From Rhodotorula mucilaginosa (Eukaryota > Basidiomycota > Microbotryomycetes > Sporidiobolales > Sporidiobolaceae): a stretch of 64,000 bases of DNA. Below are positions 11,221-25,107 of this stretch, one piece after another (position 1 is the stretch's first letter; each line of letters opens with the position of its first letter). The translations under genes were made by a program, and so were the position numbers. The stretch is taken from positions 1-64,000 of the forward strand of contig CP137868.1 of assembly GCA_034406715.1 (NCBI GenBank). The letters run 5' to 3'. The notes beneath the pieces were generated by a model. It was not told the DNA's origin and searched no databases. It saw nothing but the letters and a program-made list of their open reading frames with translations.

Positions 11221-13674
11221 CTAAGACGGTCCGGGCCGCGGATCTATCCAAGTCGAGTTTGAGATGAACGCCGTCGCCGCTTTCGTAAAGTCGCCCACCG
11301 TGCCCGAGTTCTGGTACGCGAGGCTGTCGAACGGCGTAGTCAGCATGCGGGCAAGCAAGTAACAGCACCATCAAAGGCCAACCGCACCGGAAGTAGTGCA
11401 CGAGCGACGCGTCGAGGCCGGCGAGCGAGTAGTTGGTCGCGGGGCCCGAATACTTGTACACGTCGTCGACGAGCAACGCAAAGCTGTCGTACCCTTGCGA
11501 CACCAGGTCGGCACTGATCGGTTCCCACGCAACGATGCCCTCCGCGACGTAGCTCGCAAAGTTGGTCGAGTTGGTCAAAAAAGCAGGGAGCGGACTCCCC
11601 GTCGCGCCGTCGCCGACGAGCGACGCCGAAGTCTGCAGGATCGAGTCGAGGCCCCATCGCATGGCGCCGTCGATAAACATGCCGAGCAGGAAGCCTTGGA
11701 AGATGGCGGAAGGGCGAGTGACAAACGCCGTTCCAGGCATCAGGCAGACTCTACGGGGTGGGGCAGGGCGAGAAGACAAACCAGAGTCAGAAAATGTCGT
11801 CGCATACAGACGACTCGGACTCACGCGGCGATCCAGTGATGCAACCGGAGCTCGAGACCGGGTAGCGCAGCGAGCACGCCAATCACGGCTCCTCCGACAG
11901 CATACCACTTGAGGTAGTAGAAGAACCACCCCGTCCTCCGGATCACGCGGAGCTGGTTCAGAACGACGGCGACGAGAAAGATGACGAGGACAATGACGGC
12001 GACGAGTCCGCCCGGTTCTTGCTGAATATCGTGCGGCGTCAAGCGGTTGATCGGGATCCAGTCCAGCGAGACCTGCGTGGCGGCGGGGAAGCTCAAGTCA
12101 GGGACTCGCACTGTAAGGAGAAAAAAGAAGTGTCGACTCGCGTTCATGAGGATGCCCACCCAGAAGCCGGCGAGGTACCAGACCGTGCGCTCGAGGATGT
12201 AACCCGAATTTTCGAACGCTGGAGCGACCCAGCGCCACGCGTGTCGCCAAAAGGTCGAGCCGACAAACAGAACCGGCGCGAACCGTTCGAACGCGACCTC
12301 CAAGTCGGCTGGAAGGAGTGGGAGGGTCAGTCTCCGGAACTAAGCCGAGAACAGCCCCAAAGGGGACCAGCACGCACGCGGCATCGAGACGGGATCGCTC
12401 GCGAGGGCGTTGTGCCACGCTCCGACGCAGAGGAGGACCCAGAACCAGGTCTGCGGTGAAGGGCGGATGAAGAACGAAAAGACGGTCGACATGGCGACGT
12501 CGTACCCGAGGATGTCGTCGCGGAGGTCCTGGCAGCCCGTCTGACTAACCGCGTCAAGGAAGCGGTATGAGGAAGGGAACGTCGTGTCGAACGATTGGCT
12601 CCGAACGCCGTGCTGCTCGCCGCCGACAAAGCCGGTGAACTCGCCGACAAATTCGAGTTGACCGCACCCGCCACGGTGCTCGGTGAACAAGCCGTGCTGG
12701 ATCGCGGCGGCGCAGATCCAGCTGTCGGCGCGGTACGTGTGCTCGGGATCGAACCCGCCGACGACGAGCGAATCGTACGAGATCGATTCGGCTCCGATCG
12801 CGTACGGGTTCAGGAGCTCGACGTCGAGCGCCAGCGAAGGACACCGGAACACAAACGTCGAGCCGGGTGTGTTTTCGCAGCCGGTGCCGTTGATGCCGCA
12901 TCCCGTGTCGGCGAACCAGTACGAGTCGGTCGCGCCGATCCAGGTCGGCGTGCCGTGCGGCGTGCTCGTCTCGGTGAAGAACGACGCGCGGACGAGAAAG
13001 ATGAAGCCGAGGAGCCACGCGAGCAAGAAGACGGGCGTCGTGAACTGGCGCCAGCGCCGCATCGGCGCAAGTTTGAGCGAGCACCACAGCTCGAAGCGGT
13101 GCAGTTGCGGGCCGACGAACGGGAGCGGGAACACGGGCAACTCGGTCTCGATCCAGGGCGGCGACGGTCCGCGGAGCCAGATCAGGGCTCGACCGATGCG
13201 AGGACGGCGTGCCCGGATTCGGACCAACCACGCGTCGAAGCGTTCGTCCCAGGGTCCGACGGGACCGAGCCTGACGCCCGCTGGCAGTCGAGGAGTATTC
13301 GTCGTCATCGTCGGCGTCGCAGTCCCCGAGCCGTCCGAAGCGCTCCGCGTCCAGCCTCGAATGCGCCCCGTCAGCATTCCGACCCATTCGCCGACTTGGG
13401 ACGCCGACGACGACGAGCGTTTCCGGACCGCCGCCGCCGTCCCTTGTTCGAGGTCGCCGTCGCCATCGCGCTTCTCGCCCGGGATGGCCTTTTCCGCCTT
13501 GTCGAGCGAGTCGTCAGTGTCGGTGTGTACGTTCTGCGGCCTCGTCAGGTCAAATCCGGGCAAGACGACTTCGATCTCATCATGCGACGACGACGACGAC
13601 AGCTCGGCGTCCGGCGATGAAGCGAGCGTCGGGATCGCGAGCTGCGATAAGCGATCGGGGGACCCCGAGGGCAT
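11221..13674 (-). CDS. LCCL-domain multi-pass membrane protein
   Basis: Exons 13674-12378, 12308-12142, 12072-11825, 11750-11388 and 11323-11221 give 725 residues. The first ~170 residues are acidic and serine rich. A first membrane segment (FLLAWLLGFIFLV) is followed by the LCCL fold: SYWFADTGCGING, then cysteine-bearing segments ending in HRGGCGQLEFVGEF. Several further hydrophobic segments follow, and the C-terminus has YFRLAYQNSGTVGDFTKAAT, a block I recall from fungal LCCL proteins. The role is not known; lumenal or extracellular ligand binding by LCCL is assumed. The intron at 12073-12141 appears to be GC-AG and is exactly 69 nt, so retention would add 23 residues without a frameshift. 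Splicing restores a better family match (ILMN-VSLDWIPINRLT). The start at 13674 is the first in-frame ATG. Confidence 0.85.
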
Positions 13675-14308
13675 GTCGGCGTGCGTGTGAGCCCTTGCAC
13701 GAGCCTTTGTGAGCTCTCTATGCGGTTTCCGAGCGACAAGGAATCTGACCCGCTGCTGCAAAGCGATCAAGACGAAAAGTGGAGGTTTTTGCCCAAGATG
13801 AGGGGTTTGGGGCTGTCGTGCCGATTCTGGCGTCTCATGGGCCAGCACTCTATAGCCTGAAACAGAGAGCACAGTCTACTAGTTAGACTCGCTGAAAGAG
13901 GCTGAGAACGCAGAGAACAGGACCATTAAGCTCGGGCAGAAATGTGCCGCTGATGATGTGGCAGAAAAGCAAGCTGACGTGGCGCGATCGCAGGTCGTCT
14001 CGTGAGTTTTGCGTGAGTTGACCATTTTTGCTAGCTTGCGAGGAGTGCACCGTATAGACCATCCGGAGGGTACATAGAAGGACAAGGTGCGAGCCACCAA
14101 TCCGATCGTGGATTTCGAACCGCGGACTCGATCCTCGTCATAACCGAGACCGTAGCCCAACGTGGCCACTCTTCGGACTCTTCCGTTCTGTTCGACCAGC
14201 AAGACCAGGGGTCAAGTGAAGGAGATCTTCTCGCGAGGTTCTTCTCACCGTTACGCATGCAGGAGGACCCTTCCTGTCGATCGGCCAGCCCGCGTGGCCC
14301 ATGCCAAG
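13675..14308. other. Intergenic region with a weak tRNA-like sequence
   Basis: Lies upstream of the LCCL gene and downstream of the EAF gene, both on the minus strand. A TATAG element sits just upstream of the LCCL start (about 13850). A tRNA-like block on the minus strand at 14107-14169 is described as a separate entry. Otherwise nothing was recognised. Confidence 0.5.
14107..14169 (-). pseudogene. Possible degenerate tRNA (UAU anticodon-like arm)
   Basis: On the minus strand a GTGGCC...TTGG block resembles a D-arm (box A). It is followed by CTCG-GTTATGA-CGAG, a perfect 4-bp stem with a 7-base loop carrying T33 and the triplet TAT, and then by CGCGG-TTCGAAAT-CCACG, a near T-arm (box B) with one extra base. 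I cannot find a matching 7-bp acceptor stem. It may be a decayed tRNA-Ile(UAU)-like copy or chance. A tRNAscan-SE run would settle it. Confidence 0.2.
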
Positions 14309-16582
14309 TCAGTCCTCCTCGCTCGAATCCGGAATGTCGGCCTCCCTTTCTGCCAGCTGCCTCGCCTCGTCCGAGTTGCCTATCAAGCGCCCAAAAAAAA
14401 AAGGTCCGGTGTGGTCAGAGGTGACGCCTGTCTCTTTTCTTCTAGAAGTAGGCAAGGAAAGAAGGAGAGAAGAGGGAGCCAAACTCACGCGGCGGCGGGA
14501 GGGACGGTCTCGGTTTGTGGTGGCGTGAAGAAGACGGAGGAGGAGGTCCTTGAGTCGGCGGTTGCTGTTGGTTCACGATTACTGCCCCCGGCGTCGTCAT
14601 CGCCGCCGCTGCAGCAGCAGCTGAAGCCCTCGCCGCATGTTGCTGCTGTTGTTGCTGAACCGCCGCGGCGGTCATGATCCTCGGATAGTGGTCCACCCTG
14701 GTAGAAGGAGGAGGAGGAGGGGTGGCAGCGACAGAAGACGAGGACCGGATCCTTGCCATCTGAGCGTTCACTTGCTGAGAAAGCAGGCTCGTAACCCGTG
14801 CCGACGAGGAAGAAGAAGCAGCTGCCGCCGCCGCCGCAGACGAGCGAGACCTGCTGCCTATACTCGACCGTGCCCCCGCTCGACGCGCCGCCGTCGTCGT
14901 CATCTTTCTAGACACAGAAGCCGACGAGCTTCCATCTCCATCCTCCGCAGACGACGCGTCCTCGTCGTCGTCCGACTCGGCCGATTCCGAGTCGGAATCG
15001 ATATTGGGAGCGACGCGTTGGATCGCCGAAGTGGCAGTCGTCGTCGCCGCTCTGAGGAGGTCCGGACGGACGGCAGGATTCGGGCGATCGGCCGGAGCGT
15101 GAGCCTGCGATTGAGGCTGAGGGTGGACGACAACGTCGACGGCTCGCCCGGAGCGAGTCTGCCGAGTTCGTGCAGAGGGGCCGGCTGCTGCTGCTCCTCC
15201 TTCTCCTGCATGGACATTCGCCGCCGCCGCTCCACCTCGACTCCGCTTCCTAGGTCGTTGCTTCCGGCCGCCGCCCCCAGAATCGTCATCATCGTCGTCA
15301 TCCTCGCCCTCTTGCTGTCTTCGATCCCCTCCTGGGACAATAGTCACCGGCTGCCATTCATCTTCATCCTCGTCCGACGACGATGATGATGATGACGATG
15401 GCGAGGAATCCATCGCTTTCAGCTCATGCTCGAGTCGTTTCTGTTGTTCCGCCGCTGCCGCCGCCGCCGCTGCTGCTGCTGCTTGTCGAGCCGCGTACGA
15501 GGCTGGGACTTTGGCGCCGTACGATGGATGTGGCGGCTGTTGTTGTCGAGGCGAGGAAGAAGAAGACGGCGGAGCTCCTGCGGTGGCGACACCGCGCAAA
15601 GTCGAAGGCGACACGGGTTTCTGGCTGACGCCGAGAGAGGAGGACGATGGGATCTCTCCAAAGTCTTCCACTTCGGCGCGAGGTGGTGCGACGCGTTCAG
15701 GCGGATTTCGGCTCGGATTCGGCGAGGCAGCCGCACGGGGCGACGATGACGGTTTCCTCCTTTTTTCGGCGCTAGCGGCGGCGTTGACGGGCGAGAAGGT
15801 GGCAGGATGGTGCGAAGGCGACGATGCCGACAAGGGGTTGAGCAACGACGCGAGGCTGCCAGCCGAGACGGGTCTCGGCGGAGTTTGGGGGCGAGTTTCT
15901 TTCGCCTCCTCCTTTTCGGTGCCTTTCTCCGATAAATCGGGTCGATCACCAGAAGAAGAAGCGGACTGAGCAGTGACCGAATACGAGAACGGGAACGACG
16001 AGAACGGGTTGGGGGCCGACGAGGAGAAGAAGGATTTCGCGTGCGCGTGCAACTCGTCCTCGGTCGGGACGGCCGGAGTCTTTGGCGGGGGCGGTTTCGA
16101 CGAGCGGTCGAGTTTGAAGGTAAAGTGCGAGTCGAGCGGTTCGAGCAGCCAGGTCTGTTGCGGGGGTTGAAGGGTTCAGCCAAGACCGCGAGTCGTCCGG
16201 ACGCAGACCGACTCACCTGTGCGACGGGGTCCCAAATCAAAGCGACTTCGTACTCTTTCGCGGGAGTTTCTGTCGCCGTAAAGCGGTGCTCTCCGCCTGC
16301 GCGCTTGGTGGGATGCGCCGCCCAGATGGTGGCAGTCTGGTCGGGCGGCGGCGCTTGAAAGACGGTCGCGGGCTTGTCCGGATCGACCGAAGCTGGTTTG
16401 CCGTGGTCTGCAGGCGGTTCAGGTGAGCTTCCCGCACAGATATTCAGAGTCAAGAGAAGAGGAGCGGCCTTGCACTTGAAGGCGTAGAGATGGTCGCGTC
16501 CGGGTTGCGACTCGGAAGGGTGCGCCCTCCGCTTGGCGAGCTGCTGGAACGCGACACTCGGCTGCACGCGCTCGTCGGCCAT
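14309..16582 (-). CDS. EAF1: ELL-associated transcription elongation factor, EAF family
   Basis: Exons 16582-16217, 16154-14489 and 14379-14309 give 700 residues. Family role: partner of ELL in stimulating RNA polymerase II elongation, in the nucleus. The N-terminal ~150 residues have the EAF pattern: a short basic start, AFKCK, KPASVDPDKPATV, then YEVALIWDPVAQ and TWLLEPLDSHFTFKLDRS, matching the conserved strand that ends in F-x-L-x-x-L/D-S. The remaining ~550 residues are low complexity, with serine, alanine, glutamine and aspartate runs, as expected for an activation-type tail but much longer than in animal EAFs (about 260 residues in all). The last exon supplies an acidic terminus ending DSSEED. 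The last intron (109 nt) has a T10 tract before its acceptor. It shares a 158-bp bidirectional promoter with the NDR kinase. Confidence 0.8.
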
Positions 16583-18858
<2,276 letters not shown>

Positions 18859-20921
18859 AAGCCGGTCAGCTTTGGAGCCTCTCCCGCCCTCTTCTTCGCC
18901 CCGCTTGCATCGTTCATTCTCCGCCGCCAGATACTGTGCCATGCCCTCACGACGCTCTGTAGCTGTAGACCCTTTCTCTCCGTCTCTTTACGATCCTTTC
19001 CCCACGTGACGCCACCGCATTGATTGCATCGAGCACACAATCCCTCTCACGAGATACTTTCGAGTCGCACCGTTGGTCTCGGCTCAGTGCTATCATCGAC
19101 CGAAAGCAGTGATTGCGCTCGGCATGTGTGCTTGTCTTGCGGCGCGGATTTCCCTCAGCGGTTTCACCGATGATGAATTTTGGGAAATGCCTTTCTCTTG
19201 CCGTTCTGCACAAACAGCCTGTCCCGGCCATCGGTATGTCAGGTCGCGAATTCACTGATGCTTGCACAGGATCTTGAGTATGGAAGAAGCGAGCGAAGCT
19301 GTAATAGCAAGAACATTCGAGACCGGAAAGCTCGTTTCTCAGGTGGCAACTCATACCAACTTGTACGGAGTCGCCGGAACGCGTACTTATTGGGTTACAT
19401 ATGGCCTGTGCTCTTTATAGCGGCCCTCCCGGTGCTCCGAAAGTCGAGCGCGCCTGCGGAGGGCAAGCCAGGTCCAGGTCTCGAGCACAAACGTTTCTCC
19501 GTTGGGGATCATCCCGACTTTCTTAGGGTCGGAACATCGAACTGGTATGTGCAGCCGGTAGCATATAGTTGTCGGCTGAGAATGAGAGAGCACTGCCAGG
19601 ATGCGCGCCCAAAACGGATGTGCCGCCGCTGCTCCGGAGTAGCATAGATGCGCTTCGTCCAAGACGGCTCGGCCTGGTCGACATTGCGCAGAGACGAATA
19701 TAGCGCCCTCGAAAGTGTCATCGGAGAGCATGCTTCCCGATCTTTTCTTGGTGTCTAGGCGCGAGATTCCAACGGCTGGAATCGTGCGCAGAGTCAAACA
19801 ATTAAAGGTGCTCGCTCGACTTGGAGAAAAATGGCGCTTCGCTCGAGCTCAGCCGCGTGCCTTTCGCCACTCCCAGCAGTCTCGGCACGCCAGTCTGCCT
19901 CGAACGCTGCTAATAGAGCTTCGACTCGCTCGGGCAGGCGCTCCACTGCCCGGCCATCGTGCAACCGACGCCATCCTCGGACAAGCCGAGGAGGAAGATG
20001 AACGCGAGCCCTCTCCGCCCAGCACACGCTCCGGACCTCTCTCCTGCCGCTACCACAAGGCGACCAGCAGGCTTGCGGCCTGCTATGACTCGTGGGGACC
20101 CCGGTGATACGCTTTGAAAGCAGGAGCTCGGCTTCGAGGCGACGGTGGCGGACGGCACTCCGTTCATCCCGACTCGTTCGCTTCACCCCTCGCTCGGGCA
20201 AGGGTGTCGCTTCTCTACATCCAGAGTCACGGCTTGCTTGTCCGATTGCGGCGGCCTCCAACCTCAACATTGACAACGTCAGCGCTTGAATCGGGCGCAC
20301 GGTCACGCTCGCCAGCTGAACCACATCTCGTCAATAAACCGGAGTCCGCCAAAGCTTGGTCTTTTCAGGTACAATCCTCGCAACGGTGCCAGAGCAGCCA
20401 AGACATGGGCGACGGCAGCGCCATCGAAGCATCACGAATACCGGGCAGGAAGGACCGAGAATGCGCTTGCTGCACCTCATCGGCGGAAGCTGGTCCGGCA
20501 TCCGGCTCGAAAGCGCCGCACACCCGATACACAGCACAGTCGGTTGGCTGGCGCTCGGAAGGCGCTCGCTGTTGCTCGCTGGGTGGGAGAACGAGGACGT
20601 CCGTCCAGCAGAGCCGGCATTGCGGCGTTTTCCGGTGCGCAGCGATTCGAGGACACGCGATGACTGACTCCATATTGATCCCAAGCAGAGCTTCCTGACG
20701 AGCGATAAACATACAGTACAGGCGAGGGTGTGCATGTGGCCCGAGCTGCAGGGTGCCGGTTGCGACGAGTTGCCGCGCGCCGGTGGAACTTGGCGTTCGG
20801 CGATCTCGGCGTCGGCGGCGATCTCGCCCGGTCGTTTCACGAATCACAAGCCAAGTCGTCGCCCCTTCATCCTCTCACAGCACCACACCGCAACCCTATA
20901 CCCGAAACACGACGAACGACC
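18859..20921. other. 2-kb gap with no supportable gene
   Basis: Lies between the NDR kinase and the acyl-CoA oxidase. Its composition is less GC-biased than the genes, and open frames on both strands are short and lack recognisable motifs. The longest minus-strand frame (19794-20324) has a partly protein-like composition near its end but no detectable family or clear splice partners. A TATAAA element occurs on the minus strand near 19415. An RNA gene, a very diverged gene or a large promoter are all possible. Confidence 0.5.
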
Positions 20922-23900
20922 ATGTCCTCTTCTGACGCTCCCGCGTCCACGACCAAACTCGCCGGCGCGCCGCCTCCAGTCCTGCCGCCCAGCCCGGTCG
21001 AGACGATGAAAGCCGAGCGAGCGCGTTCCCAGGGCATCTTTGACCTCCGGCGGATGCAATTCGCCATGGGGAACGGCGAGCAAGGTGAGCAATCCTCTGT
21101 TGAACCATGTCCTTGGATCGACCACCTTTTCGAACGAGATGACTGCGATTTCAGGCGCCCGTCAACCGGCATCTCTCTCTCTCTCTCGATTCTGGCATAC
21201 TGACTCTTTTCGCCGGCTGCGACAGAGATTATCCTGAAGGAAAAGTTCATGATGGAACTCGAGCGCGATCCGCTCTTCAAGGTCGACGACATCCACGACC
21301 TCACCAAGGACCAGATCCGCGAGCGCACCATGGCCAAGTTGTGAGTGGCGGCCATTGCGAGCGCCTCCTGGCTCTCCGCTGACGCACAGAGGTCCTCGAT
21401 GATGCGACAGCTCGTCCCTCATTCACTGGATCGTGAACGAGCGAGTCGACGTTTTCCAAAAGGTGCGCTTCGGCTCGTGACACGCGATGCAGCTACGCAC
21501 CGGAAGGCTCACAAGTTTTCGAAACTCTGCAGCGCCTCAACGTCATTTCCCTGCTTGATCCCGGCTTCTATACTCGGTGCGTGCGGCGAACACGTCCAAT
21601 TCTGCTCCCCAAAGTTCAGCGGTCCCTGGCGCTGGCTGACTTCTTTCGTGGTGGCTGTTGCCCGCACAGCTACGGCGTCCACATGGGTCTGTTCCTCGGC
21701 GCGATCCGCTCTGGGGCAACCCCGAATCAGGTCTGTGGCACGAGTGAAAGCGATTACGAGAGCCGCAACTCACGCGCAACGCCACTCCCGCAGATGAGCT
21801 ACTGGATGGACAAGGGCGCGTTGAGCTTGCAAGGCCTGATCGGCTGCTTCGCCATGACCGAGATGCGCGGCGTGAGTCGGGTTCACCGTGCCGACTGCGA
21901 GCATCAACGACTGACGCGAGAACGACCGAACGCAGGGCTCGAACGTCGCCGGACTCGAGACGACGGCCACGTTTGATGAAAAGTCGGACGAGTTTGTGAT
22001 CCACACCCCACGGGTGGAAGCGACCAAGTGGTGGATCGGCGGTACGTCCTCTTTCGGAGCTACAACCAAAGAATTCGCAGCACAACTGACTCGGAATATC
22101 GCACCAGGCGCGGCCCACTCCGCCACGCACGCGGCTGTATTTGCTCAGCTCATTGTCAAGGGCAAGTACCACGGCGTCAAGACGTTCATGGTTCCGCTCC
22201 GGAACCCCAAGACGTACCAGCTCTTGCCCGGCATCGCCATCGGTGACATCGGCAAGTTCGGGTTCCCTGTTTGCAGAATGTGCCTACAGACACTGACAAG
22301 ACAACGATGTACAGGCAAGAAGTTTGGCCGCGACGGAATCGACAACGGCTGGATCCAGTTCACCAACGTTCGGATCCCGCGCGAGTACATGCTCATGAAG
22401 CACACCCAAGTCACCCGGAACGGCGAGGTCCGAGACCCGCCTTTGGCCCAGCTCACCTGTGAGTTTTGCGGCTGATCATGCCCGCCGAAGAACACCTGCT
22501 GACCGGGAGACCTCGACACAGACGGCGCCTTGCTCGGAGGTCGCTGCTCCATGGTCGCCGACTCGGCCGAGGTCGCGAAAAAGGCCTTGACGATCGCGAT
22601 CCGGTATGCTGCCGTGCGACGGCAGTTCAAGTCCGGCGATGCAGAGGTGAGCGCCAGCCCAATCCTAAAGGAAGCTCGATCAGATCACTCACGGGACACC
22701 CGCGGACCCCCCCAGCTCGAAACGGTCTTGCTCGACTACCCGACCCACCAGCGCCGCCTGCTTCCGTTGCTGGCGCAGGCCGTCGCGATGGGCTTCACCT
22801 CGTACCAGGTCACGGCCATGTACGAAGCGATGACGGCGCAGCTCGAACACTTTGGCGCCGACTCGGACGAGGCCGAGACCAAGGCGGTCCTCGACAACTT
22901 GAAGGAGACGCACGCGACTTCGGCCGCCTTGAAGGCGTGCTGCACGTGGGCCGCGCTCGAGACGATCGAAAAGTGCCGCGCTTCGCTCGGTGGCATGGGC
23001 TACAGCGCGTACTCGGCCCTGCCGAGTATGTACGCCGACCAGGCCGTCCAGGCGACGTGGGAAGGCGACAACACGATCCTCATGCTCCAGTCCGGTCGGT
23101 CGCTCGTCTCTTCGTACGGCGACGCCCTCAAGGGGATCCGACTCCCCGGCGGGTCGGCGTACCTGAACGGCTTGCCCGGCGTCTTGACGACGTCGTGCCC
23201 TTCGGACGACGCCACCCTGCGGCTCGACACGCTCGAGCAGGCGTGGGACTGCGTCTCGGCCAACGTGGTCCGGCAGGCGTTTGAAAAGTACCAAGAGGCG
23301 CTCAAGGTGCAGAAGCTCACTCGCGAAGAGGCGCTCGAGGCGTGCTCGCAGGAGCGGTTCGTCGCTGCCAAGGTTCACACCGCCGGCTACCTCTACCGGT
23401 GCGTCTCCCCAATGTCGCGGCCTTCTTGCTGTGGAAAACTGACACCCTCCTCGCACGGACAGGATGTTCCACGACGCCGTGATCGAGCTGTCCAAGACTG
23501 AACCGGCGTCGAACGGCGTCGTCAAGACGCTCGACGACATCTGCCGGCTGTACGGCTGCTGGGCGATCGAGGAGAACGCGGCGTACTTCCTCAAGTACAA
23601 GTTCTTCTCGCCGAAGCAGATGGACATCATCACGGCCGAGGTCACTCGCCTCTGTGCCGAGCTGCGCACGTGCGCGGTGCTCCTCACCGACAGCTTTGAC
23701 TTTTCCGACCACATCGTGAGTCCGGGCAGCCAGGGAGGGCGCACGGTCCAGTTCTAACTGCGACTTGTCAAAACAGATCAACTCGCCGTTCGGCTGCTAC
23801 GACGGCAACGTGTACGAGCGCTACTTTGCGCGGGTCAAGGCATCGAACCCGCACAACCCGGTGGCACCTTGTGAGTCGCGTTCTGCATGCCGGGCGGGTG

Positions 23901-24126
23901 TGAGGCTGAGAAACTGACGAATCCGCCACCCGCAGACTTTGAGCGCGTGATCAAGCCCCTGATCGAGCGCGAGCCGCTCGAGCTCGTCGACGACGTCGAC
24001 CAGATCGACCTCGACGGCGAGATTGCCGAGATCCAAGCCGAGCGGGAACAGAACGAGCAGGAACGGGTCGCGGCCAAGAAGGCGAAGCGGGCGAGCAAGG
24101 CCATCGAGAAACCCGAGTCGGTGTGA
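20922..24126 (+). CDS. POX1: Acyl-CoA oxidase (peroxisomal beta-oxidation)
   Basis: Catalyses the first step of peroxisomal beta-oxidation: acyl-CoA plus O2 gives trans-2-enoyl-CoA plus H2O2, using FAD. Fourteen exons: 20922-21084, 21226-21340, 21411-21462, 21533-21576, 21670-21730, 21794-21871, 21936-22041, 22108-22251, 22315-22458, 22522-22646, 22716-23398, 23463-23715, 23777-23870, 23936-24126, giving 750 residues, close to the usual 650-750. Recognised blocks are [68 protein letters not shown] and [13 protein letters not shown]. The intron 22252-22314 is GC-AG with the ideal GCAAGT donor. The C-terminus ends KPESV, so there is no SKL-type PTS1, and no clear PTS2 is seen at the N-terminus. 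The acidic, lysine-rich tail is unusual. Confidence 0.96.
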
Positions 24127-24330
24127 GGGGCGATTTTTCCTATCTGAAAGTAGTGCAAACCGTAGACGTGTTGTATAGCCCTGTGCACCCATCTCAATCT
24201 TGGCGTGAGGTCCGCGGCGTTTCACGGAGATGACGGATCACCGAGCACCGCCTCGCCGACTCAGATGATGAGACTTTGACTGGACTTGGCTTCTCTTGAC
24301 CGCTCACTGGAATCGCACGCATTCCGAAAG

Positions 24331-25107
24331 ATGGCGTACAACCAGCAGTGTGAGTCGCACTAAGGATCCGAAGTTCTCTCCGAATCCTCGCCGCCAAAGT
24401 CGCCCTTCTCCCGTCCCCGCCACAAACCAAGCGATCCCGCGGGAGGTCGCATTTCCCCCAAAAGACACAGCGATGAACTGACGCCCTTTGCAATGGTCTA
24501 GACGGGCAACAACCGCAGTACCCGCAGCAGGCGTACTACCAAGGTCCGCCGGGCGGAGGAGGGGACAAGGGTCCGCAGATGTACCAGAACGGCGCTCCCG
24601 GAATGCAGCAGGGCTACTACCCGCCGCCGCAGCAAGGCCAGTACCAAGGCCCCTATCAAGGGCAGCAGGTGCGCCTTCTATCCCTTTCTCAACGCTTCCG
24701 GATGGTCAGGGCGAATGACTGACGATCCCTGTCCGCTCCCGCCACCACCACCGCTTTCCTTCCTCGCCCGCACTGCGCCTCTGTCCGCATCGCCATGCAC
24801 ATACACAATCTCATCGCTCGGTATATGCATTCGACGCTCTCATCGAATCGAATCCCAATTCCGCAAACGAGGGGGAACAGCCAATGTACTACGGCCAGCA
24901 GCCTCAGCCGAACGTCGTCGTGCAGCAACAGCCGCGAGACTCGGGTCCTGGTCTATGCACTTGTTGTCTAGCTTGCTGCGCAGGATTGCTGTGGTGCGTA
25001 CAGGGTCTTTTCTCATCTTTTGGGCGAGAAATCCGGTCCCAGAGAACTTGAAAAAGAGCTGACGCCCTTCGAAACCGCCACCCGCAGCCTCGACTGCCTC
25101 TTCTAAG
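24331..25107 (+). CDS. CYSTM-type cysteine-rich small membrane protein
   Basis: Exons 24331-24349, 24502-24668, 24881-24993 and 25089-25107 give 105 residues. The first 75 residues are a Q/Y/P/G-rich repeat-like stretch (QQAYYQG, QQGYYPPPQQGQYQGPYQGQ). The C-terminus is PGLCTCCLACCAGLLCLDCLF, the cysteine-rich membrane-tethering module of CYSTM proteins, linked to stress tolerance in fungi and plants. Both terminal coding exons are only 19 nt, and the introns (152, 212 and 95 nt) exceed the local average, so the coding sequence is a minority of the gene. All introns are GT-AG. Confidence 0.85.

Noticed and set aside
13884-14255. Small minus-strand open frames upstream of the LCCL gene
   Set aside because: They carry no motif, no conserved start context and overlap the tRNA-like sequence; more likely untranslated.
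19794-20324. A 176-codon minus-strand frame as a gene
   Set aside because: Basic, arginine-rich composition over most of its length, no recognised family and no clear splice partners; kept only as a note.
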